Part shown: piece by piece, positions 46,803-57,372 of the stretch
Numbering within the stretch: the stretch's first letter is position 1
How the letters are laid out: every line of letters begins with the position of its first letter
Assembly: GCA_032718475.1 (NCBI GenBank)
Contig: JAUCBJ010009053.1
Location: 1-64,000, forward strand
Source of the DNA: Nemertoderma westbladi
Lineage: Eukaryota; Xenacoelomorpha; Nemertodermatida; Nemertodermatidae
Direction of reading: 5' to 3'
DNA: 64,000 bases
Notes under the pieces: model-generated
What the model was told of the DNA's origin: nothing
Databases searched by the model: none
The model's input: only the letters and a program-made list of their open reading frames with translations
Program-made: the position numbers and the translations under genes

Positions 46803-49163
46803 TATGGAAAATGATGCCTTCTAGCAGCGCCACTACCATTACTGGACAGCCATATGCGTCAGCACTTACCTTCGAAAATGATGCCTTATAGCAGCGCCAT
46901 TACCAGTATTGGACAGCCATATGCGTCAGCACTTACCTTCGAAAATGATGCCTTATAGCAGCGCCATTACCAGTATTGGACAGCCATATGCGTCAGCACT
47001 TACCTTCGAAAATGATGCCTTCTAGCAGCGCCATTACCAGCACTGGACAGCCATATGCGTCAGCACTTACCTTCGAAAATGATGCCTTCTAGCAGCGCCA
47101 CTACCAGTATTGGACAGCCATATGCGTCAGCACTTACCTTCGAAAATGATGCCTTCTAGCAGCGCCACTACCAGTATTGGACAGCCATATTCGTCAGCAC
47201 TTACCTTCGAAAATGATGCCTTCTAGCAGCGCCATTACCAGCACTGGACAGCCATATGCGTCAGCACTTACCTTCGAAAATGATGCCTTCTAGCAGCGCC
47301 ATTACCAGTATTGGACAGCCATATGCGTCAGCACTTACCTTCGAAAATTATGCCTTCTAGCAGCGCCACTACCAGTACTGGACAGCCCTGTGCGTCAGCA
47401 CTTACCTTCGAAAATGATGCCTTCTAGCAGCGCCATTACCAGTACTGGACAGCCATATGCGTCAGCACTTACCTTCGAAAATGATGCCTTCTAGCAGCAC
47501 CACTACCAGTATTGGACAGCCATATGCGTCAGCACTTACCTTCGAAAATGATGCCTTCTAGCAGCGCCATTACCAGTACTGGACAGCCATATACGTCAGC
47601 ACTTACCTTCGAAAATGATGCCTTCTAGCAGCGCCATTACCAGTACTGGACAGCCATATGCGTCAGCACTTACCTTCGAAAATTATGCCTTCTAGCAGCG
47701 CCATTACCAGTATTGGACAGCCATATTCGTCAGCACTTACCTTCGAAAATGATGCCTTCTAGCAGCGCCACTACCATTATTGGACAGCCATATGCGTCAG
47801 CACTTACCTTCGAAAATTATGCCTTCTAGCAGCGCCATTACCAGTATTGGACAGCCATATGCGTCAGCACTTACCTTCGAAAATGATGCCTTCTAGCAGC
47901 GCCACTACCATTACTGGACAGCCATATGCGTCAGCACTTACCATAGAAAATGATGCCTTCTAGCAGCGCCATTACCAGTATTGGACAGCCATATGCGTCA
48001 GCACTTACCATAGACAATTATGCCTTCTAGCAGCGCCATTACCAGTATTGGACAGCCATATGCGTCAGCACTTACCTTCGAAAATGATGCCTTCTAGCAG
48101 CGCCACTACCATTACTGGACAGCCATATGCGTCAGCACTTACCATAGAAAATGATGCCTTCTAGCAGCGCCATTACCAGTACTGGACAGCCCTATGCGTC
48201 AGCACTTACCTTCGAAAATGATGCCTTATAGCAGCGCCATTACCAGCACTGGACAGCCATATGCGTCAGCACTTACCTTCGAAAATGATGCCTTCTAGCA
48301 GCGCCACTACCATTATTGGACAGCCCTATGCGTCAGCACTTACCTTCGAAAATGATGCCTTCTAGCAGCGCCATTACCAGCACTGGACAGCCCTATGCGT
48401 CAGCACTTACCTTCGAAAATGATGCCTTCTAGCAGCGCCCTTACCAGTACCGGACAGCCATATGCGTCAGCACTTACCTTCGAAAATGATGCCTTCTAGC
48501 AGCGCCACTACCAGTACCGGACAGCCATATGCGTCAGCACTTACCTTCGAAAATTATGCCTTCTAGCAGCGCCATTACCAGCACTGGACAGCCCTATGCG
48601 TCAGCACTTACCTTCGAAAATGATGCCTTCTAGCAGCGCCACTACCAGTACTGGACAGTCATATGCGTCAGCACTTACCTTCGAAAATGATGCCTTCTAG
48701 CAGCGCCATTACCAGTACTGGACAGCCATATGCGTCAGCACTTACCTTCGAAAATGATGCCTTCTAGCAGCGCCATTACCAGTACTGGACAGCCCTATGC
48801 GTCAGCACTTACCTTCTAAAATGATGCCTTCTAGCAGCGCCATTACCAGCACTGGACAGCCCTATGCGTCAGCACTTACCTTCGAAAATGATGCCTTCTA
48901 GCAGCGCCATTACCAGTACTGGACAGCCATATGCGTCAGCACTTACCTTCGAAAATGATGCCTTCTAGCAGCGCCATTACCAGTATTGGACAGCCATATG
49001 CGTCAGCACTTACCATAGAAAATGATGCCTTCTAGCAGCGCCACTACCATTACTGGACAGCCATATGCGTCAGCACTTACCTTCGAAAATTATGCCTTCT
49101 AGCAGCGCCATTACCAGCACTGGACAGCCCTATGCGTCAGCACTTACCTTCGAAAATGATGCC
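46803..49163. repeat. 67-bp minisatellite, left part, about 35 copies
   Basis: Unit TTCGAAAATGATGCCTTCTA, GCAGCGCCATTACCAGTATT, GGACAGCCATATGCGTCAGC, ACTTACC. On the - strand most units contain CGAAG|GTAAGTGCTG, a consensus 5' splice site. A minority have CTATG|GTAAGT. Common variants are CACTACCATTACTGG, CCTTACCAGTACCGG and ATTATGCC. The array is interrupted by a solo LTR at 49164. Confidence 0.97.
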
Positions 49164-50348
49164 TGTAAAAGCTTTTGTGGGATAACTGATTCGTTTGCCT
49201 TGTTGGCCAGTTCCCCCCCGGTCGCTAGAATACTCTAAAGGGGATCTATAGCTAAAATAGTGCAAGCTACCAGCTTATTGGCTGATTTGCTGTACGCAGG
49301 TATCTGGGCTCTGTTTAATCGGCCAACCAGCCTAGGAAGGTTGCGTCATAGCCTTGTTTTTGTATCTCCCAATAGAATTTGAGTTAGCCTTGATTTTGAC
49401 CTATCACAGAGCTACTGAACTGAAATTTTCCTATCTCACTGCTCTTTCTCTGTGTTGAACGGGAGCTTCGTGGAATAAGGGTAGTTGGTATCCTCGTATA
49501 GTCAGTAGTCACGAGTTTTTCAAAGCCACGAAAGAACGGCTTTGTAGTGTTTTGTGCTTTCTGCTTTTTAGCTCAACACTAGTAGGTTTAATTATAAGGA
49601 CATATATCCTTTAACTGCAACTGTACACGGCTTTTAATAACTGCTGAAACTGCTAAAAATTACCTGCTCAATCAATACTGTATACTGCTATTTGTTGTCG
49701 GTTATTCATTATATTGGTTGATGAATTATTATATTGGAATAACGAGAAATAACCCCGAAAACCCAATATTCTTGATATACCTAAGGTAAGAGAGAAGGGT
49801 TACCAATAACGATTGTGACTTATGTTAAAGTTGTTTGAAGTGAATCTAATGTTATTTGATAGACCCTACATGAGTCAGTCTGTGTTCCTTTTATATGTGA
49901 CTAAAATCAGTGAAGATTGGCAGATTAGAGTGCAGTATTGTGCAGCATTGTGTATGAGTGAGTCTGTTAAAGAAGCAATTCCTAAAGAATGCGCCATATA
50001 TGTGAATTATAATTAAGCCATATCGTTGTGAGTAGTTTAAGTCATAACTCTGTTTATATAGATAAAGCGCCACGTCCTAAAGGAACTGTTAATATTCCCG
50101 AAGGTGAATAATATTGTCAGAGATTATATAATACTGTCAGTCGAATAATACATTAGGCTTACATAGCAATAAAATTAAGCCGTCGAACCCAATCTCCCGG
50201 GAATATCCAGCGGGTGAATGATCGCGCACAGATTGGTTTCGACTAGTGTAGTGAATCAAATACTTGTCATAGGCTAAAAAGCGATTTAATATCTAGAAGA
50301 CATCTTAATTTGGCGGATTAAACTGCCAAAGGTCTGAAAGCGCGAACA
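49164..50348 (-). mobile_element. Solo LTR, copy B
   Basis: Inserted in the 67-bp array with a perfect 5-bp duplication ATGCC (49159-49163 and 50349-50353), both copies being part of the array unit. Read on the - strand it begins TGTTCGCGCTTTCAGACC and ends CAAAAGCTTTTACA, matching copy A (36472-37667), with strongest similarity over the first 700 bp or so. No internal coding region remains. The small frames near 49822-50073 have no meaning. Confidence 0.87.
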
Positions 50349-53300
50349 ATGCCTTCTAGCAGCGCCACTACCATTATTGGACAGCCATATGCGTCAGCAC
50401 TTACCTTCGAAAATTATGCCTTCTAGCAGCGCCATTACCAGTACTGGACAGCCCTATGCGTCAGCACTTACCTTCGAAAATGATGCCTTCTAGCAGCGCC
50501 ATTACCAGTACTGGACAGCCCTATGCGTCAGCACTTACCTTCGAAAATGATGCCTTCTAGCAGCGCCATTACCAGCACTGGACAGCCATATGCGTCAGCA
50601 CTTACCTTCGAAAATTATGCCTTCTAGCAGCGCCATTACCAGTACTGGACAGCCCTATGCGTCAGCACTTACCTTCGAAAATGATGCCTTCTAGCAGCGC
50701 CACTACCAGTATTGGACAGCCATATGCGTCAGCACTTACCTTCGAAAATGATGCCTTCTAGCAGCGCCATTACCAGTACTGGACAGCCATATGCGTCAGC
50801 ACTTACCTTCGAAAATGATGCCTTCTAGCAGCGCCATTACCAGTATTGGACAGCCATATGCGTCAGCACTTACCATAGAAAATGATGCCTTCTAGCAGCG
50901 CCACTACCATTACTGGACAGCCATATGCGTCAGCACTTACCTTCGAAAATTATGCCTTCTAGCAGCGCCATTACCAGTACTGGACAGCCCTATGCGTCAG
51001 CACTTACCTTCGAAAATGATGCCTTCTAGCAGCGCCACTACCAGTATTGGACAGCCATATGCGTCAGCACTTACCTTCGAAAATGATGCCTTCTAGCAGC
51101 GCCATTACCAGTACTGGACAGCCATATGCGTCAGCACTTACCTTCGAAAATGATGCCTTCTAGCAGCGCCATTACCAGTATTGGACAGCCATATGCGTCA
51201 GCACTTACCATAGAAAATGATGCCTTCTAGCAGCGCCACTACCATTACTGGACAGCCATATGCGTCAGCACTTACCTTCGAAAATTATGCCTTCTAGCAG
51301 CGCCATTACCAGCACTGGACAGCCCTATGCGTCAGCACTTACCTTCGAAAATGATGCCTTCTAGCAGCGCCACTACCATTATTGGACAGCCATATGCGTC
51401 AGCACTTACCTTCGAAAATTATGCCTTCTAGCAGCGCCATTACCAGCACTGGACATCCTTATGCGTCAGCACTTACCTTCGAAAATGATGCCTTCTAGCA
51501 GCGCCATTACCAGTATTGGACAGCCATATGCGTCAGCACTTACCTTCGAAAATGATGCCTTCTAGCAGCGCCACTACCATTATTGGACAGCCATATGCGT
51601 CAGCACTTACCTTCGAAAATTATGCCTTCTAGCAGCGCCACTACCAGTACTGGACAGCCCTGTGCGTCAGCACTTACCTTCGAAAATGATGCCTTCTAGC
51701 AGCGCCACTACCATTATTGGACAGCCATATGCGTCAGCACTTACCTTCGAAAATTATGCCTTCTAGCAGCGCCATTACCAGTATTGGACAGCCATATGCG
51801 TCAGCACTTACCTTCGAAAATGATGCCTTCTAGCAGCGCCACTAACATTACTGGACAGCCATATGCGTCAGCACTTACCATAGAAAATGATGCCTTCTAG
51901 CAGCACCATTACCAGTACTGGACAGCCATATGCGTCAGCACTTACCTTCGAAAATGATGCCTTCTAGCAGCGCCACTACCATTATTGGACAGCCATATGC
52001 GTCAGCACTTACCTTCGAAAATGATGCCTTCTAGCAGCGCCCTTACCAGTACCGGACAGCCATATGCGTCAGCACTTACCATAGAAAATGATGCCTTCTA
52101 GCAGCGCCCTTACCAGTACCGGACAGCCATATACGTCAGCACTTACCTTCGAAAATTATGCCTTCTAGCAGCGCCATTACCAGTACTGGACAGCCATATA
52201 CGTCAGCACTTACCTTCGAAAATTATGCCTTCTAGCAGCGCCCTTACCAGTACCGGACAGCCATATGCGTCAGCACTTACCATAGAAAATGATGCCTTCT
52301 AGCAGCACCACTACCAATATTGGACAGCCATATGCTTCAGCACTTACCTTCGAAAATGATGCCTTCTAGCAGCGCCCTTACCAGTACCGGACAGCCATAT
52401 ACGTCAGCACTTACCTTCGAAAATTATGCCTTCTAGCAGCGCCATTACCAGTACTGGACAGCCATATACGTCAGCACTTACCTTCGAAAATTATGCCTTC
52501 TAGCAGCGCCCTTACCAGTACCGGACAGCCATATGCGTCAGCACTTACCATAGAAAATGATGCCTTCTAGCAGCGCCACTACCATTACTGGACAGCCATA
52601 TGCGTCAGCACTTAAAATAGAAAATGATGCCTTCTAGCAGCGCCACTACCAGTACTGGACAGCCATATGCGTCAGCACTTACCTTCGAAAATGATGCCTT
52701 CTAGCAGCGCCACTACCATTACTGGACAGCCATATGCGTCAGCACTTAAAATAGAAAATGATGCCTTCTAGCAGCGCCACTACCAGTACTGGACAGCCAT
52801 ATGCGTCAGCACTTAAAATAGAAAAATGATGCCTTCTAGCAGCGCCACTACCAGTACTGGACAGCCATATGCGTCAGCACTTACCTTCGAAAATGATGCC
52901 TTCTAGCAGCGCCACTACCATTACTGGACAGCCATATGCGTCAGCACTTACCTTCGAAAATGATGCCTTCTAGCAGCACCACTACCAATATTGGACAGCC
53001 ATATGCGTCAGCACTTACCATAGAAAATGATGCCTTCTAGCAGCACCACTACCAATATTGGACAGCCATATGCGTCAGCACTTACCTTCGAAAATGATGC
53101 CTTCTAGCAGCGCCACTACCATTACTGGACAGCCATATGCGTCAGCACTTACCTTCGAAAATGATGCCTTCTAGCAGCGCCACTACCATTACTGGACAGC
53201 CATATGCGTCAGCACTTACCTTCGAAAATGATGCCTTCTAGCAGCGCCACTACCAGTATTGGACAGCCATATGCGTCAGCACTTACCTTCGAAAATGATG

Positions 53301-56029
53301 CCTTCTAGCAGCGCCACTACCATTACTGGACAGCCATATGCGTCAGCACTTACCTTCGAAAATGATGCCTTCTAGCAGCACCACTACCAATATTGGACAG
53401 CCATATGCGTCAGCACTTACCATAGAAAATGATGCCTTCTAGCAGCACCACTACCAATATTGGACAGCCATATGCGTCAGCACTTACCTTCGAAAATGAT
53501 GCCTTCTAGCAGCGCCACTACCATTACTGGACAGCCATATGCGTCAGCACTTACCTTCGAAAATGATGCCTTCTAGCAGCGCCACTACCATTACTGGACA
53601 GCCATATGCGTCAGCACTTACCTTCGAAAATGATGCCTTCTAGCAGCGCCACTACCATTACTGGACAGCCATATGCGTCAGCACTTAAAATAGAAAATGA
53701 TGCCTTCTAGCAGCGCCACTACCAGTACTGGACAGCCCTATGCGTCAGCACTTACCTTCGAAAATGATGCCTTCTAGCAGCGCCACTACCATTATTGGAC
53801 AGCCATATGCGTCAGCACTTACCATAGAAAATGATGCCTTCTAGCAGCGCCACTACCAGTACTGGACAGCCATATGCGTCAGCACTTACCTTCGAAAATG
53901 ATGCCTTCTAGCAGCGCCACTACCATTATTGGACAGCCATATGCGTCAGCACTTACCATAGAAAATGATGCCTTCTAGCAGCGCCACTACCAGTACTGGA
54001 CAGCCATATGCGTCAGCACTTACCTTCGAAAATGATGCCTTCTAGCAGCGCCCTTACCAGTACCGGACAGCCATATGCGTCAGCACTTACCATAGAAAAT
54101 GATGCCTTCTAGCAGCGCCACTACCATTACTGGACAGCCATATGCGTCAGCACTTACCTTCGAAAATTATGCCTTCTAGCAGCGCCATTACCAGTATTGG
54201 ACAGCCATATGCGTCAGCACTTACCTTCGAAAATGATGCCTTCTAGCAGCGCCACTACCATTACTGGACAGCCATATGCATCAGCACTTACCATAGAAAA
54301 TGATGCCTTCTAGCAGCGCCACTACCATTACTGGACAGCCATATGCGTCAGCACTTACCTTCGAAAATGATGCCTTCTAGCAGCGCCCTTACCAGTACCG
54401 GACAGCCATATGCGTCAGCACTTACCATAGAAAATGATGCCTTCTAGCAGCGCCATTACCAGTATTGGACAGCCATATGCGTCAGCACTTACCTTCGAAA
54501 ATTATGCCTTCTAGCAGCGCCATTACCAGTATTGGACATCCATATGCGTCAGCATTTACCTTCGAAAATGATGCCTTCTAGCAGCGCCACTACCATTACT
54601 GGACAGCCATATGCGTCAGCACTTACCTTCGAAAATGATGCCTTCTAGCAGCGCCCTTACCAGTACCGGACAGCCATATGCGTCAGCACTTACCATAGAC
54701 AATTATGCCTTCTAGCAGCGCCACTACCAGTACTGGACAGCCCTATGCGTCAGCACTTACCTTCGAAAATGATGCCTTCTAGCAGCGCCACTACCATTAC
54801 TGGACAGCCATATGCGTCAGCACTTACCTTCGAAAATGATGCCTTCTAGCAGCGCCCTTACAAGTACCGGACAGCCATATGCGTCAGCACTTACCATAGA
54901 AAATGATGCCTTCTAGCAGCGCCACTACCATTACTGGACAGCCATATGCGTCAGCACTTACCTTCGAAAATTATGCCTTCTAGCAGCGCCACTACCATTA
55001 TTGGACAGCCATATGCGTCAGCACTTACCTTCGAAAATGATGCCTTCTAGCAGCGCCATTACCAGTACTGGACAGCCATATACGTCAGCACTTACCTTCG
55101 AAAATGATGCCTTCTAGCAGCGCCCTTACCAGTACCGGACAGCCATATGCGTCAGCACTTACCTTCGAAAATTATGCCTTCTAGCAGCGCCATTACCAGT
55201 ATTGGACAGCCATATTCGTCAGCACTTACCTTCGAAAATGATGCCTTCTAGCAGCGCCACTACCATTATTGGACAGCCATATGCGTCAGCACTTACCTTC
55301 GAAAATGATGCCTTCTAGCAGCGCCACTACCATTACTGGACAGCCATATGCGTCAGCACTTACCTTCGAAAATGATGCCTTCTAGCAGCGCCACTACCAG
55401 TATTGGACAGCCATATGCGTCAGCACTTACCTTCGAAAATGATGCCTTCTAGCAGCGCCACTACCATTACTGGACAGCCATATGCGTCAGCACTTACCTT
55501 CGAAAATGATGCCTTCTAGCAGCACCACTACCAATATTGGACAGCCATATGCGTCAGCACTTACCATAGAAAATGATGCCTTCTAGCAGCACCACTACCA
55601 ATATTGGACAGCCATATGCGTCAGCACTTACCTTCGAAAATGATGCCTTCTAGCAGCGCCACTACCATTACTGGACAGCCATATGCGTCAGCACTTACCT
55701 TCGAAAATGATGCCTTCTAGCAGCGCCACTACCATTACTGGACAGCCATATGCGTCAGCACTTACCTTCGAAAATGATGCCTTCTAGCAGCGCCACTACC
55801 ATTACTGGACAGCCATATGCGTCAGCACTTAAAATAGAAAATGATGCCTTCTAGCAGCGCCACTACCAGTACTGGACAGCCCTATGCGTCAGCACTTACC
55901 TTCGAAAATGATGCCTTCTAGCAGCGCCACTACCATTATTGGACAGCCATATGCGTCAGCACTTACCTTCGAAAATGATGCCTTCTAGCAGCGCCACTAC
56001 CATTACTGGACAGCCATATGCGTCAGCAC
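50349..56029. repeat. 67-bp minisatellite, right part, about 85 copies
   Basis: Continuation of the 67-bp array after the solo LTR. It includes groups of units with AAAATAG replacing CCTTCGA, which destroy the GT of the - strand donor, and units with CACCACTACCAATATTGG. Blocks of several units recur (for example 52900-53700 and 55250-55850), showing segmental amplification. The array is ended by the Bel/Pao LTR at 56030. Confidence 0.97.
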
Positions 56030-56979
56030 TGTGACGGGATCCACAAAGGATCCCGGTTTATCCGGTTTTCGATTTACGCGTCGCGTTCCCGCCGTGTGTG
56101 TGTAAAAGGTGGATGGTTGTTGATTGCTGTATAAAGTCCTCCGGTATAATAGTATAGATATGGAATAAGATGTCTGCACAGTGGTTACGCAACGGTAATT
56201 AAAGTTCCGGTCCTATCCTAGCTAAACCGACCAACACAATGAGATAACTGAAATAACTGATTACTGTCAACTGGTTATATTGCACGGGTTGGCCTTGTTA
56301 CTGTACCTAGCCGGTGCCTCCCTCCCATTGGTTGATATCCCTGTTGGCGCCCTTTGGAGTGTTTCCCCTCACTCCTGCTATTCTCTCTCGGTCAGGGGTA
56401 TGGCCCCTGACCCTTATTGTGTGTTTCTCCTTCCCATTTTATTGGGGTGGCACGAGATTGGGTAATCAACCTCGTGGCCCCCAATATTGCTTAACGGCTT
56501 ACTTTATGGGTTTGTGTTAGCGGAATTGAATAAGCTAACACTCCCCCCCATGCTATCTTCCCGGTGAGAAGATAGCATCCTCCTAAAGTGCGCTACAATT
56601 CCGCTGGATCCCGATCTAGCATCGGGTGTGGGGTGGAACTATTTTCTCTCGGAGCCGGCTTTCCAGGCCGCTCCCTATGGGTATGATAATGCTACCCGGT
56701 TCGCCTGGCGTCCCATGTCGGGCCGATCGTGCGCTCCTCTCACACGACTTTTGTTTCCCCAACACTTTCACCACTTTAGCCCCACTCTGTTCTCACCCTG
56801 ACTCTCCTCTACTTCTCCTTCTTTCGCTCTAACTCTTGGACTTCCCTGTCCCTCACTCAGTCTCTTATCCTCCCCCCCCCCCCCACACTTGAATTGCATC
56901 CGCACTCTCTCCGCACTCCGCACTATCACCTTTACTCGACCCCTCTTTGACTACCCCATCCCTTCTGACGAATCTCACC
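56030..56979 (-). mobile_element. Bel/Pao element 1: 3' LTR
   Basis: The left edge is sharp: array sequence GTCAGCAC is followed by TGTGACGGGATCCACAAAGG, so on the - strand the LTR ends GTCACA. The proposed inner edge is 56979, where - strand TGAGATTCG follows a 14-G run that would serve as polypurine tract. That gives about 950 bp. The inner edge is inferred, because the 5' LTR is outside the window. Confidence 0.6.
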
Positions 56980-57372
56980 CCCCCCCCCCCACCTGTGCCG
57001 TCGCACTCAAGAAGTGTGAAATCGTCTGGTGTCTCGTCCATAGTACCATAGTCAGTTAGCCCCCCAGTCCCAGTAGCTAATTGAGAAAGGTTGAATGACT
57101 ATATATAGTACTTACTTCGAACGTATATTTCATTACTAAACTACTGATTACTACGTACGTACATACAAATTGCACTTACTTGATTATTTGCATCATTTTG
57201 AATTTGTACTTAATAGTCCGCACGTCTCACGTGGCGCCTTCCAGGTGTACCACATCGAAGCCTCAGTCTATCCCTCCTGACCTTGGGAACCACCTCAGTC
57301 TTTCCCTTTGCCGTCCTCCTCCCTGGGTCGTTTCCTGGTCACTACCGCTCCCCTGGGATCTGCTTTCTGTCT
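56980..57372 (-). other. Bel/Pao element 1: spacer between ORF3 and LTR
   Basis: Noncoding sequence with the G-run (C-run on +) at 56980-56993 next to the proposed LTR. A second C-run lies at 56871-56884 inside the proposed LTR. Nothing else was recognised. Confidence 0.5.
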
